Source: Cryptomeria japonica (Eukaryota; Streptophyta; Pinopsida; Cupressales; Cupressaceae). From it: a DNA stretch of 64,000 nucleotides. The stretch is taken from positions 246,513,502 through 246,577,501 of the forward strand of contig NC_081409.1 in NCBI RefSeq assembly GCF_030272615.1. The letters are read 5' to 3'. Under the pieces are notes generated by a model. The model made no database searches, was not told the origin of the DNA, and saw nothing but the letters and a program-made list of their open reading frames with translations. Below are positions 35,664-48,383 of the stretch, piece after piece (the stretch's first letter is position 1; each line of letters opens with the position of its first letter). A program made the translations under genes and the position numbers.

Positions 35664-35913
35664 ACTCTAACTATTAATCTTCTATGATAATATTGACAGC
35701 TTGCTGGTTCGTGAAATTGCCACGGTTATTGGTTTTCGTTCACAACAAGTGTCGATGACTATAAATAAAAGGATGAAGAGTCATGTCCACGTAGGGGCAT
35801 GACTTCTACGTGGCTTATGCCACGTATAGTCATGACCCTACAGGGACATGACGCTTCGTTCAATGTCGTTATATATTACTTGCTTCAATCTGAATGAAGC
35901 TATATCCTTAACA
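35529..35913 (-). repeat. 3' LTR of element C
   Basis: 385 bp, plus-strand TGTTAAGGAATTTAG to ATATCCTTAACA. It holds a (TA)n run at about 35637-35662, longer than in the partner LTR, which explains the length difference. A purine tract (minus-strand AAGAGGGAA) lies beside it at 35914-35923. Confidence 0.92.
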
Positions 35914-36524
35914 TTCCCTCTTAGCAAAAGAGGATTGGATTTCATAATTAAGTTTTAAGGAACAACATTCTAGATATACACATTCATTGGACATAATCAT
36001 TCTCTCAGTAACACTTACTAGTGAACTACTTCATATCTCAGAGAGATATGGATTATCTAATATCCAACACTCTGGAACAACAACTACTTGAAGTCTTATC
36101 AGATTACAACCTTGATTCTAGTGACAATTGTAACATTGTCATTATCACAGGTGAAATAATTTTAGTATCATGATATCCAGCACATTCCGGGACAGCAAAT
36201 TAATGTAGTCAATCATGATATGATTGTTATCATAATTTTCAACATATTTCAGAACAATCATTTAATGATAACAATTCAATAACTCATCATAGCAAATTTA
36301 GTATCAAGATTTCCGGCACATTCCAGGAGAGCAACTTAATGTAGTGAATCTTGATAACAGATCAGGCTATTGTGAAAGTTGTCACCTTACAATAGCGATC
36401 TTACACTTACATCACATGAAAGATCATCACCTTCCATGACATAACACATACATGCAATATTGCATTCAGGATATTCATGAATATATCAATTACATATGAT
36501 TAAGATTAATATCAGAAATTTTTA

Positions 36525-39500
36525 TTATAATTTAGTCATACCAAGTTTACCTCTAAAGTACTCCACTTTCAACTTTGCAAGAGGTTTGGTGAATATGTCG
36601 GCACTTTGCTCTTTAGTGCTGATGTAGGTCAATTTGATGACATCTTTGTCTACCATATCTCTTATGTAATGGTATGGGATTTCTATATGCTTGGATCGAT
36701 TATGAAAAACTGGATTTACAGAAAGTTTGATGCAGCTTTGATTATCACAGTGAATCACAATGCGGTTTAGGGGTTTCCCAAATAGTCCAACTAGCAATTT
36801 CCTTAACCATATTGCCTCACGTGCTCCCATGGAGGCAGCCATATATTCGACTTCAGTGGAACTCTGAGCAACTGCTGACTGTTTTCTGCTAAACTAGGAT
36901 ATCATAGCTGATCCAAGACTAAAGCAACACCCTGTTGTACTTTTACGATCAATAGAACTTTCTGCCTAGTCGGAATCAGAATACCCTTGGAGTTGTATCT
37001 CAACATTTTTATACTTCAGGACAAGTCCAATAGTGCCACGCAAGTATCTCAGAATATGCTTAGCAGCCATTAGGTGAATTTTCTTAGGTTCGCACATGAA
37101 ATGACTTAACACATTGGTAGCGTAACAAATATCAGGGCGAGTGTTTACCAAGTACATAAGAGATCCAATAATTTGTCTATAGTATGTAGGATCTGTAGGT
37201 TTTGAATCTGCTGCTTCACTTTTGAGCTTATGAAGATTTGTTTCCATTGGAATGGATAGAGGCTTACAATCTATCATACCAAATCTGGTCAGGATATTAG
37301 TGGTGTATTTTCCTTGATTTAGGAAAATATAATTCTCTTTTTGCCATACTTCTAGGCCCAGAAAATAGTGCAGTAGACCTAGATCCTTCATATCGAATTC
37401 AGCCACAAGATCTTGTTTGCATTTTGCAATGAGGTGATCTTCTCCTGTTATCAACAACTCATCAACATAGAGAGCAAGTATTAACATGTCACCATCCGAT
37501 ATTTTGAAGTATATGTTAGAGTCTGCTTCATTTTTGGAATATCCTAGTTTGGAGAGATAACTATCTATCCTTCTGTACCATGCCTTGGGAGCTTGTTTAA
37601 GGCTGTAGAGAGCTTTTTTTAGTCTACACATAGAGATTTCTATCATGTGTAGGAAAGCCTTCTAGTTGTTCCATATATACTTCTTCCTCAATAACACCAT
37701 TCAAAAATGCGGTCTTCACGCCCATTTGGTGTATCTTCCATCCTTTGGAAGCTGCAATGGCAATGATGGTTCTTACAGAAGTATATCGGGCAACTGGAGC
37801 AAATGTCTCTTCGTAATCAATTCCAGCCTTTTGAGAGAACCCCTTGGCAACGAATTTGGCTTTGTGTTTTTCAATACTACCATCTGGTGCATATTTGATT
37901 TTGAATAACCACTTTGATGAGACAACTGATTTGTCTTTTGGTCTAGGTACAATGTCCTAGACATCGTTTTTTAAGATAGATTGGTATTCCTCAATCATTG
38001 CATCTTTCCAAGCTTGACATGTTAAAGCCTCTTCAACATTTGATGGTTCAGATTTTGTAAGTTCGGTCATGAATGCAACATAGCATGATTGACTTCTTGT
38101 TTTTTTATTCTCTTTGAAGATTTCATCAGGTTCCACATATTATTTTCTTCAATCATCTTTCTTGCCCATAGTGGTCTTTTCTTCTTGTTAGGATTTTCAG
38201 CATTCTCGAAATTAGGTGATTGAAGTTCATGATTTTCTATGCTATTCTCCCTCTGATTTTCAATTGTAGGATTTTCATCTGATTCTGCTGTTAGATCATC
38301 TTCTGCACTTAGAGATAGTTTATAAGCAGCATCTTCTTCAAATTTGACATCTCTACTGATTTCAATAGATCTTCATCCTGGAATATAGACTTTGTATCCT
38401 TTAGTGGTTTCACTGTAGCCAACAAATATGCCTTTCTTCTCGGAGGGTTCTAGTTTGGTTCTCTTTTCTTTAGGAACGTGAATATACACGTGGCAACCAA
38501 AGATTCTTAGATGGCTTAAATCTGGTTTATTTCCTGTAAAGGCTTCTTCAGGTGTTATATTCTCTAGGATTGAATGAGGGTATCTATTTTGAGTGTACAC
38601 AGCTGTATTTGAGGCTTCAGCCCAAAATGAGATATGTAGATTTTGATCATGCATCATGGTTTTAGCAGCTTCGATGATGGTTCTGTTTTTTTTTTCTGCA
38701 ACTCCATTTTGTTGAGGACTATAAGGTACAATACACTCCCTCTTAATCCCAAAGAAATGCAGAATTCTTTGAAATTTTCAGAGATATATTCACCCCCATT
38801 ATCTGATCTTAGAGTCTTTATTTTCTTCCCAGTTTGATTTTCCACTAGGGCCTTAAATTCTTTAAATTTCAATAACACTTCATTTGATTCTTTGAGTTTT
38901 ATGAAATAGATCCAAGTTTTCCTAGAGTAATCATCAACAAATATGACGTAATACAAGAATCCCCCTAGTGATGGTAATGACATTGGACCACACAAATCAG
39001 TGTGGACAAGTTCTAGTACAACTTTTGATTTGTGTTCACTTGAGGGAAAGGACCCTTTTGAGTTCTTCCCTAGAGCACATCCTTTACAAGTTCCAACATG
39101 ATTAGATTTTAGATTGGGTAATCCTGTGGTAATTTTTCCTATAGAAGGTAGGGCACTAAATCGAAGATGTCCTAATCTTCTATGCCAAATTTCATTAGAG
39201 TTTGATACTTCATGATTTAGTGCTTGTTTTTGAGTATTACATAATTTGTATAAACTACCATCTCTAGATCCTATAGGAATATCATTCTTTATGTTAGAGT
39301 TTTTAGGCCAGAGTAGAACTTTATCTTCATGGAAGGTGACATGATATCCTTGATCAGCTAGTCTTGAAATAGAGACCAAATTCCTTTTGATACCTGGTAC
39401 AAAGAGAACATCTTTCAATTGTAATGTAACTCCTATTCTTAATTGAATTGAGCAGGTCCCAATTCCTTTCACTGGATAGGTAGAATTGTCTCCTATTGTA

Positions 39501-40432
39501 ACTTCTTCAGTTGAGTGGCCTTCAAAGGTTTCAAATTGGTCTCTAAAACCGGTTATGTGTCGAGATGCTCCACTGTCGATTATCCACATATGTTTGTTTG
39601 AGTTTAGTTCGCTTGATAAGGCTAAGAAAAATAGAGGATTCTCTACTTCCTTGACTTCAGCTATGGTTGCTTGAGCTTTTTTTCTTTCTGGGCAGAACCT
39701 GTGAGTGTGTCCAAATTTATCATACTTGTAGCATTGAATCTTGGAGAAGTCTTTGCTTTTGTGATTATTTCCTCTCTTCTGTTTGAACTTCCTTTTCTTC
39801 CCTTTGTTGCTCGTGTTAGCATGTAGTGCTTGAATTTCTCCCCCTTTGTTTGGACCCAATCCTCTTGTGATTAGTCGAGATTCTTCTTGAGTACAATCAT
39901 TCTTGAATTGATCGAATTTTGGTAGTGTCGGATGAGCACAAATGCCTTGAATAAAGGATTCCCAACTGGATGGTAATCCCTTAAGTGCTATTAGAGATAG
40001 CTCCATATCGTCTATATTATTCCCAATAGTTGACAATTGGTCTTTAAATTCTGAAATCCTCATGAAATAGGATGTGATTGTTTCTCCTTTGTTCATGTAG
40101 ATATGCATTAATTGCTGTTTTAAAGTGAGCAATCTGCTTACATTATTTTTTTCATATGAGTTTTGAATGGTCTTGAACATATCATAAGCTGTAGTTAGTT
40201 TTGAGATGGTTGGGAGAATGTGATCTTTAACAACATCAATTATGATTTTCTTAGCCTTCTTGTTGTGTCTTTTCTAGGTTGTTTTCTTTGGCTCGTCTTC
40301 GGTTATCTTAGTATCTTCTTCTATGTATGCATCTAGTTCGAGTTCTTGAAGAATTGCTGTTATTCAAATTCTCCATGAGACGAAGTTGGATGCGCCTTCG
40401 AGTCTATCCTCCACTCTAACACTGTTCACCAT
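36525..40432 (-). pseudogene. gag-pol of element C with several stops and frameshifts
   Basis: The minus-strand ATG is at 40432 (MVNSVRVEDRLEGASNFVSW), with two early in-frame stops. An open frame of 508 codons (40180-38654) holds gag, the zinc knuckle CYKYDKFGHTHRFC, protease (WIIDSGASRHITG), the integrase zinc finger and the core through DDYSRKTWIYFI and TLRSDNGGEY. The integrase C-terminal part follows in another frame (38657-38373, GKYxGYSETTKGYK-like). RT is at 37964-36966 with SLKQAPKAWYRR. Its active site reads YVDE instead of YVDD, losing a catalytic aspartate. RNase H (36842-36525) has YMAASMGAREAIW and CDNQSCIKL. TAG stops stand where Trp is expected near 36966 and 36890. The copy is not functional. 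Confidence 0.92.
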
Positions 40433-40517
40433 GATTGTTTTTCCTTTGATTCTGAGTGCAAGTCTGAATTTTTTTTAGAAAAGAGGTGTCACTATTTTAT
40501 TATTTCTCTACCAATGT

Positions 40518-40530
40518 GGCTCTGATACCA
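40518..40530 (-). other. primer-binding site of element C (initiator tRNA-Met)
   Basis: Minus strand TGGTATCAGAGCC directly follows the 5' LTR that ends at 40531. Confidence 0.95.
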
Positions 40531-40902
40531 TGTTAAGGAATTTAGATCAGAGATAGAGAATACAATAGTTTGGTATATGTACTGAGGATAGACTTTAATA
40601 AGATCATTGCAATGAATATGTTTTACCTCCGATGTGTATATATATATATATAACTCTAACTATTAATCTTCTATGATAATATCGACAGCTTGCTGGTTCG
40701 TGAAACTGCCACGGTTATTGGTTTTTGTTCACAGCAAGTGTCGATGCATGTAAGTAAAAGGATGAAGAGTCATGTCCACGTAGGGGCATAACTTCTACGT
40801 GGCTTATGCCACGTAGAGTGATGACCCTACGGGGACATGACCCTTTGTTCAATGTCGTTATATATTACTTGCTTCAATCCGAATGGAGTTATATCCTTAA
40901 CA
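40531..40902 (-). repeat. 5' LTR of element C
   Basis: 372 bp, with the same ends as 35529-35913. It differs by scattered substitutions and a shorter (TA)n run near 40638. Confidence 0.92.
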
Positions 40903-41868
40903 TCTTCATCTCCAAGTTGTCATTCTTTTGATCTTCTTTAATGAGGGCTTGCCGGGTAGAGGATCCACTTGCCTTGGGGGCCGCCATTTGCTACCTAAAA
41001 AAAGGGGTTAAGCTAGTTTTTAGGTATGGTCACAAAGATAGGCAATTGAAGACCTTAAAAGGAACAATTGAACTTCAATTTGAACTTGAATGAATAAGCA
41101 TTGAAATTTACAAATCGAAATTACAAATGAATTAATCTAAATCATGAAGACCTAACTCCAAAAATAATTGATATTGAACTGAATCAGAGCTTCAAAACTC
41201 CTTCAAATAAATCAGATTGCACATACCTTAATCTTGATCTTCAGCTATCAACCGGAAAAAGATGGGTAAAAGAGGAAATTGCTGCTGGATTCGCCTCTTT
41301 CCAAAATGCTGTTCAAAGAAATTTGTTCTGCTAAAAGCTTCAGGTCTGCACCTCAAATTTACCTTCTAAGGATTGCTGATCTTCTAAATTGCCCTTGAGA
41401 GGATCAAGTCTGAGATTAAGAAGGTCAAATCTGCCTTGACCTGCCTTTATATGATATGTCTTTCACCTTCTCGAGCCTGAAAACTGCTGGAATTCACTTC
41501 TCCAAGTCTGCTCTTTAAATTCGTTCCAAGGAAGAATGTTTGATTGAATGACTACTGATTTTAAAATCCACCTTCCTTTATAAGCGTTTTCACCCCTCCT
41601 CTAAAAGGCCGACTTTGCTAAAATAAAAAAAAATTAGTTAATTGCTTCTTGAGCTGGCCGACTTTGCCTAAATAAAATAAAAAAATTGTTTATTCCTTCT
41701 TGAGCTGGCCGACTTTGCTTAAATAAAATAAACAATTTGTTTTGGCACCAAAGGGCAAATTTTATGAAGTTTTGAATTTAACAAGTGCTTGAAATTAGGT
41801 GAATTTTCCCTAGTTGCTCAAAATAAGGTTTGATGAGCGATTTAGGCAAGGAATAAGGTGTTTTGAAG

Positions 41869-42484
41869 AAATTCGCTCTTGTTCCTTTGAAAGGGACAAG
41901 AGCAAACTAGGGGTATTAGGCTTGGACAAGCATTAAAACACTCAATATCACCTTCATCCATGTTGTTTCACCCTTGAGGCTTGCTAGGAAGACATCTTGG
42001 AGATCTCCTTGCACAAATCTTGATGTTCAAAGGAACTATGAGCAAACTCGCTTGTGTACCCTTGGAAGGACAGGCCCTATTGGGAATTTCGCTCTGGACC
42101 CTTTAGGAGGGTCATGAGCGAAAAAGTTATTTGCACTCAAAGCTTCACCATTTCCTTCAACTTTACTTTTAAGCTTGGCTTTTAGGTCCTCTCCCCATCT
42201 CACTCTAGCTCATCTACCCTCAAAGTGATGTCTACTTCAAAGTGTTTGTCAAGAAATTAGGCTATCTTAGGATTTCGCTCTAGACCCTTTGGAAGGGTCA
42301 TGAGCGAAATTTGTGATTTAGCCTCAATTCTTTCATTTTCTTGGCTCCAAATCACTTCTCAAGGCAAAACTTAACAATTCTCTCCCAACCATGCCTTAGG
42401 AATCAAGATCTTGATCTCAAACATGAGCAAAATAGAGGTTTTAGGAATTTCGCTTTGGACCCTTTGGAAGGGTCAAGAGCGAAA
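41869..42484. repeat. hairpin array in unit a (4 copies, about 175-220 bp apart)
   Basis: Near-palindromes with TTCGCTC...GAGCGAA outer stems and GGACCCTTTGGAAGGGTC inner parts begin near 41869, 42087, 42270 and 42445. The first is the most diverged. They match the array of unit 1 in sequence and spacing. Confidence 0.85.
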
Positions 42485-44951
42485 TTCTTCCTTAGGCTCA
42501 ATTTACACTTCTTTTCTCTCAACTCACCTCAAACTTGACTTGTCCAATCTCTTCTTACCATAATCAAGTCAATTCGCAAACAAGGTCCTTTTAGTGCATT
42601 AGGCAAAATAGAGAGCCTAGTTCAAAATTAAGGACAAATTTTTAGTCAAAACTACCATTTCGAAGTTTCAAAATCTAAGTTTGATTGATTGCTTACACCC
42701 TTCTTCTGTCTTATTCACTTACGTGAAATTTATTGGATACTTAGCCAAATTCTTCCATTTTCACTATGATTTCTCACAGAAATTTAGCTTTTTGATAAGG
42801 CTGAAAGTGAGATTTGAGTTAAAGATCCAAAATTAGAGTTAAAATCCTCAATTTTCTTGAAAATAATGTTAATTTTCCCGTGTTTTGCAGATTAATGACC
42901 ACCAAAGGAGTACCTTCAAGGAAAGCTCAGATTAAGTTCGCTAGCTGGAGTCAAAGTTCAATTCTAAATGGAAAAATGTCACAGATACCAACCTTAGGCA
43001 TGTGGACTTGAAAGATTTCAAGAGGAGAATGTATGGGCAAGATGGACTCTTTCCAACACCTATTGCTCACCGGATGATGAGAAGTGGCATTGTTCATGCA
43101 GCTGGATTTCCACTAGCCATGGAGTGTGTTGAACTAATGGTCGAATGTGCTATACACTACAATGCTCAAGAGAGAGAAATCGTGGCACCAGATGGAAGAG
43201 TATTGGCTCATCTTGGAGAGTTAGCCATTCAGGAAGCGTTTGGGATACCAAATTACAATAGGACCTCCTATAAAACCAAAGAAGACACCCAAAAACTTTA
43301 TGAGTACTAGCTTGAGCTCTGTGCAACAAATATCAACAAGTCATGGTTAGAAAAGCCGAGGCCTTCTCTCAAGAAAGTGCCAAAGAAGTTGTGCGTAGAC
43401 TTCGAAGAAGAATATGGTGACATCATCTTACTGCTGAATAGAGTAGGGCAGCCCTCAGGGTGCGCCATTTGAAATATGGATGTACTATTTTATTGATGAG
43501 ATCACCTCAGATGTTAAGATGTTCAATTGGTCACGAATAATCAGTGATAATCTTCATGAACAACTAAAAAATTTGGAAATGACAGGGATTTTACATGAGC
43601 TCCTACATTGTCTACTTGTTGGCCAAAAACTACAGATATATTGGACTAATTTGCAAAGGGATAGTAGGCAATGGAGAGAACGAATTCAAGTCCTATGACT
43701 GTTACCCGCTGTTGCAGCTTAGTGAAAAGACCCACTTCAAGAGGGTAAATGATGCATTCCTAATGTACATCACAAGGACACTGCAAGGAGGAACCCATGA
43801 GAGTCTTTCTCATGAAGCCAAAAGTTTGATAAGCAAGTATGGATCTTGGTTTATCCAGTATCCAAAATTCACATACATAAGAATTCAAGGTTTTATAGGA
43901 TGTCCTTATCGACTTCCGATCTATCCTACTAATAGAATGGTCTTGCTTGAAGTCCTTAGACTACTGGAAACATATAAGGGCTTCCAAAGAGCAAAGCAAA
44001 AGACGGCTATTTCCTTTCCCTTCTTCATCGGAAATATGTTGGAGTCTTGCCCAACAACGCAAGCAACTGAAAGTGCCAATTTTGAAATGCAGTGGTACCT
44101 GTTGATGTGTTTTTTAGGCATAGTCTAACACATAATAAAATACCCAAAAGTATCTTATCCTCTCTTGAACAAAGTTACTCAAATGCTGAAGATTAGCTTA
44201 AGGATTACTTGAGACAACTCCAAGGTTCTTTAGTGTCGGGTCACGACATGTGGATAAGCACAGTTGGTCGTTGTGATTGTTGTTCCTCCAAGGGGCCTTA
44301 CGCAACTTCTTAGGACATGAATACTCAATCTTTCAAGGAATGTTTTCTTTGAATGATATTCAATGAAGATTTTCCCTACTACTACTAGATTTTTATCAAA
44401 AAATGCAAAAGACGAGGGTTGAGAGATGCTAAACTATTCCTAAGAATGGATGGATGAAAGACGATTCAAGTGAAACTCTACTAGTTTTAGTATTTCCATA
44501 CAAAAACAACTCCACCAAAACTAGTTCTATCTTCTAAGGACATCCAAAGATTTTCAAATCGCTACTAAGCGTAGACACCATCAATTGAATGCATATCCAT
44601 GATTAAGCAACAATTGAACTTAAGCACTTTCAATAATTCCAGTTGACCACGCAAGGCATGCTTACAATCGGCAAGAGTCTAGTGGTATGGATTATGAGTT
44701 TCACAATAAATCATATGCAACATTCCATCATTCAATCTAAATACTTAAATTGATATCAAAGATTGACTTGAGAAGATGAAAAACCATGCAAGAAGCTTCA
44801 AGGATTAAATAGAAACACCATAACTTCAATGTTTTATTAACCCAATAGCAAAGTAGCAACAATTCTTCAAGTCCTCTCATCTCTCTTGAACTCTAATACC
44901 TATCTCTTATAGCTAATTCCTATTCTCTATTATTTACAAATGAAACGAGTT

Positions 44952-45045
44952 GGGGTTTATATAGCACTCCCAAATACAATGAAGGGCTGAGATCAAATGA
45001 GTATCAAGGGCCAAGATTTTGCCACCTAAACCCTAATTAGGGTTT
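44952..45045 (-). promoter_or_regulatory. core promoter block of unit c
   Basis: Minus strand: AAACCCTAATTAGGGTTT (45028-45045), then GCTATATAAACCCC (44952-44965). It lies about 200-290 bases after the ORF stop, so the ORF sits upstream of the promoter, in U3 if the unit is an LTR. Confidence 0.65.
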
Positions 45046-45241
45046 GATACAAATAAAACCCTATCAAGATAAACGTTATCATGATATGAACCAATGAGAA
45101 AATGACATGAGCGAGCACAAAAATCGAGGAAGCATCCTCCAATGAGAAAATGAGCTGCCACATAGGATCATAACAAACTATCATATATAACTTTGTTCCC
45201 TTTCTCCTTCTCTTTTCTAGCATATTTAATGAATCTGGTCG

Positions 45242-48200
45242 TCATGCCTTCTTAGTTATTGGAATTTTTGGTAGATTTTTTAATTGTTCTTCCAAGTGAA
45301 TGACTTCCTCAAAGGATGTGACGATGGAAGCTTCCCATTCAGGCTCAAGATCTTTTATCTTGCTAGCAAGTACCATGAATGTGTGCATATCCTCCAATTG
45401 CTTTTCAATGATCATTCCATCAGTCCCATGGAAGACAACTTTTATTCTTTCCTCTAACTCCTTGGCGTCAATAATCGTGCCAGGATCAATCTTCCTCTCC
45501 AAGATGACTTGTGCTACTTCCACTATTTTATCATGAATGAGGTGCATAACATCTTGAACTTGACTGCATCCCTTGCCAATGTCTTCAAATACAACCTTCT
45601 TTGTGCGAAGTAGGCTACTCCAATGTATAAAGCTCGGTGTAGGTCCATCCTTCATTATCTTCTCTTTCACCAAAACTTCTCTAGATGTCTTCCTCATTTC
45701 TTGTAGGACGGGGATAGTGATGTCTGTAGTGTAGACAAATGCATCAAAGGCTTCTATGAGAGCATGAGTTCCTTCAAGAACTTTTATAACTCTACCAAGA
45801 GTCTTCATCATATCTCTTACAAACTTATTCACCTTTATGAAAGATTTTTCTATCCAGGTATCCATCAACTGTGCGAAATTCCTTATCTTTTCCATATAAT
45901 CCACTGATTCAGTGGGAAGCAAAGGCGGTGGTGTAACTCCTGGATCATGCTGTCTCAATGGTTCCTTGAATTGTTGGAAGTAGTTTCTCCATGCACTTAT
46001 CTCTTGTTCTAATTTCTTATTCTTCTCCACTTCCATTCTAAGCATATCATTGAGTGTCTTCACTGAATCATTCACATCACCTATGACTTGCTCTGGATTA
46101 ATTGGACCTAGATCAATAGTCTCCATATCATATTCTTCCGCAGTGATTTCATCTCCATATTTGTCAACCATCGGAGTATCTATTTGTATCTTTCGGGAAC
46201 TTGAATCATCTCTTATCACCTTAGACATCTTTGTGGATTTCTTCTTTTCGGTGATTTCTTGAGTTCGACTTAGGAGGCTATCCAAGTCACATACTGATTC
46301 TTCATCGATTGCTATCACCTCTCTAGTAAGCCGCTCCTTAAGCCATGCAGGGATAGATGATCTTCCTTCTCCCACTTGCGTCTTTTCGTTCAACAACTCA
46401 TTTCTAGGAGGGGAAATAGCCTCATCATTCCTTTCTTCTTCATCTTCATCATTCACGTGAATGTGAGGAGCAAGATACTTTTGATCTTATGATATCTTTT
46501 CCTTGCCTTTGTCATTCTGAATTGTAGACTCCATTGACTCGTCCACTCCATGACTTGATTCCTTATCGATCCTTTGCTCTTTATGTTTTTCATTTTGATT
46601 CCTCTCTTCTTCATGCCTGGAGGAAGTGCTGGAAGGATGATCGGAATTAGACTTATGTTTCTTTCTCTTTATGATCATCCTTTCTCTTCGAACCTGTGGA
46701 ATGAGTTGATTGAGAAGCGCTTCCACTCACACTTGCCTCTTCTTCATCATCTACCCTTGCCTCTAGATTGAATGTCATAGTCATATTGTGCTCTTTCAAC
46801 TTCTGGTGCTGAATGTCTATCCATATGCGAGTGTAGTCCAAGACTTGTTTCATCATCTCCTTCAAATCTACGACTTCCATTTCAACCCAATTGATCTTGA
46901 TCTCCTTGCTTTCCTTCCCATATGCGGGTTGAAGATATTTGCCACTATCCTGTGCTTGATCAACAACACTTAATGTCTCGCACTTCTGGATGAAATCGAG
47001 AGGTAGCTTGGAATGCATCTTTTTTTTCACTTCTAAGTCATCTTGAACATTCATCCAATAGTCTTCTAACTGCCATTTGTGCTTATACTTCTTCCCTGCT
47101 ATTCCCCTTACATTGTCATAGGGATCAAAGTTATCTCTAGGAGTGAATGGCGTGAGTGAGTAGAGAGATAACTCCTCTGCGGCGTTTTCAGCTGCTTGTA
47201 GGGAAGGATAAACTTCAGTTGAATCACCAAGTGGAATAGGAAAAGAAATACTAGATCCATGTTTGTGCCGATATGCCTTAACATATGCTACTGACTGTCT
47301 CACCACCTCAAGTAGCACTATTTTGTCTGTTGGGTAGCATGGCAACATGTATGGAGGAGAAGGACGTCCTTGAATCTTGATGTATGTGAACTTCGGAATT
47401 TGAATGAACCATGCACCATATTGTTGAATCAATGCTTTCGTTCCTGGAGATAGCCTTTGATGGGTTTTATCTTGAAGGGTCCTTGTGATATGCATAGTGA
47501 AGGCATCATTGACTCTCCTATAGTGATGATTTGTCGGATGGTGTAGCTGTGGATATGCTCCACATGCTCTTATCTCTCCAGGTCCTCTTCCAACTACACC
47601 CCTATACATCAGTCCAGCATATTCATAATTCCTCGTAAGAGAGTATATGACATGGGAACTCATGTTGAATGTCCTAGTGCGGTTGAGTCTTCTCAGTTGA
47701 ATATCCAAGTTATTGCTGATGAGTCTCGCCCAATTGATTGTTTCTTTACCATTGGTGACTATCTCTATGAAGAAGAACATCCAGTTCTCAAAGTAGAAGG
47801 CTTGTGGTGCACCTACAAGTCGATTGAGTAGAGTGATGAAATCCCCAAATTCCTCCTTGAAATCAACTCTATGTGGTCTACTAGGCATCTTGCTTTTGCC
47901 GGGTCTATTGTTCAATAGCCAATACTTGTTTATAATCTTTGAACATGCTTCAGGATCATCATCATCATAAACTGATTTAGCTCCTTTTATGCTCTTGTAG
48001 ATCATGTCTTTCGGCTCAGGTAAGTGGAAGGCTTCACTGATGGCAGTTTCTGAAAGGTAGGCAAGCACTCTTCCATCTTTCACTATTGTCCTTGTGTGAG
48101 AGCCGTAATGTCTAGCACATTCAATCATCAACTTGTAACATTGCACCGCAAGAGGGAAACCGGCTGCTTTCACTATTCCATTGCCTATCATCTTCCTTGC

Positions 48201-48383
48201 TGTCACAGTAGGTTGGCTTGTGTACAACGAGCTCTTGAACTTCTTGAGATCAAATTTCCCAAGGTTTGTGTCTCCTACATTGCTCCAATGTGATGTGATC
48301 TTGGTCTCCAATGCATCGCTCTTTAAATCTTCCTTGATGAGCGCTTGATGAGTCCCAGCTCCACTAGGCTTAGGTGCCGCCAT
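45242..48383 (-). pseudogene. ORF of unit c, about 1,045 codons, unknown protein; best preserved copy
   Basis: The minus-strand start is 48383 (MAAPKPSGAGTHQALIKED). The first 576 codons are open. Residues 1-400 form a globular domain with NLGKFDLKKFKSSLY, GIVKAAGFPLAVQCYKLMIE, VLAYLSETAISEAFHLPEP, FENWMFFFIEIVTNGKETIN and YGAWFIQIPKFTYIKIQG. A second part holds KKYKHKWQLEDYWMNVQDD. A frameshift near 46700 and a stop at 46487 break a charged middle (KRKKHKSNSDHPSSTSSRHE). The last 404 codons are open and helical: LERLTRE-like start, SRKIQIDTPMVDKYGDEIT, EVEKNKKLEQEISAWRNYF and DAKELEERIKVVFHG. No reverse transcriptase, integrase, transposase DDE or zinc knuckle was seen. The pattern [I]xxAF[H/G][L/I]P recalls ORFs of plant transposon-associated proteins, but no family can be named. 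NLS-like and coiled-coil stretches suggest a nuclear, oligomeric protein. Confidence 0.82.

Larger units (their letters stand above)
35529..40902 (-). mobile_element. element C: full-length but decayed Ty1/copia element
   Basis: LTRs at 35529-35913 (3' side on the minus strand) and 40531-40902 (5' side) bound gag, protease, integrase, RT and RNase H in copia order. The target duplication is imperfect: TCCTC left, TCTTC right. The element interrupts unit a's ORF, which reads on across it. The 3' non-coding part at 36050-36400 holds two related copies of a block of about 137 bp with TTCCGGCACATTCCAGGA-like cores. Length is 5,374 bp. Confidence 0.92.
30442..40987 (-). pseudogene. ORF of unit a, about 1,000 codons, unknown protein, split by three insertions
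   Basis: The minus-strand start is at 40987 (MAAPKASGSSTRQALIKEDQ), a near copy of the unit c ORF start. Element C interrupts it after about 27 codons. It resumes at 35528 (RIISKWSNIGDTNLGNFNVK) and runs in broken frames through the N-terminal domain (35473-34856) and a long open part (34579-33235) with RKIQIATPAVDKYDDEIMAE. The DNA element 32210-33234 and then the solo LTR 30559-31551 interrupt it again. The C-terminal end (NLPEIPIAKVEGITSRFIEY) reaches a stop at 30442-30444. Contents are a globular N-terminal part, a Lys/Arg/Ser/Glu-rich middle with KRK-type nuclear signals, and a long helical, coiled-coil-like C-terminal part. Frameshifts also occur near 34600-34860. Function unknown. Confidence 0.8.
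29371..42600 (-). mobile_element. unit a: long LTR-like unit with ORF, nested in unit b (right end uncertain)
   Basis: The plus-strand start TGTTGATGTGTC at 29371 matches units 1 and c. It is followed by the same U5-like part, TATA, telo-box palindrome, ORF (minus) and hairpin array. The expected far end (GGTCACAACA) and a copy of the flanking AAATT could not be fixed. The unit seems to stop somewhere between 42490 and 42890, probably by deletion. Three later insertions lie in its ORF: 30559-31551, 32210-33234 and 35529-40902. Confidence 0.7.

Noticed and set aside
43002-44128. Independent plant genes at 43002-43310 and 43595-44128
   Set aside because: They are pieces of the unit b ORF, which continues after unit c at 51615.
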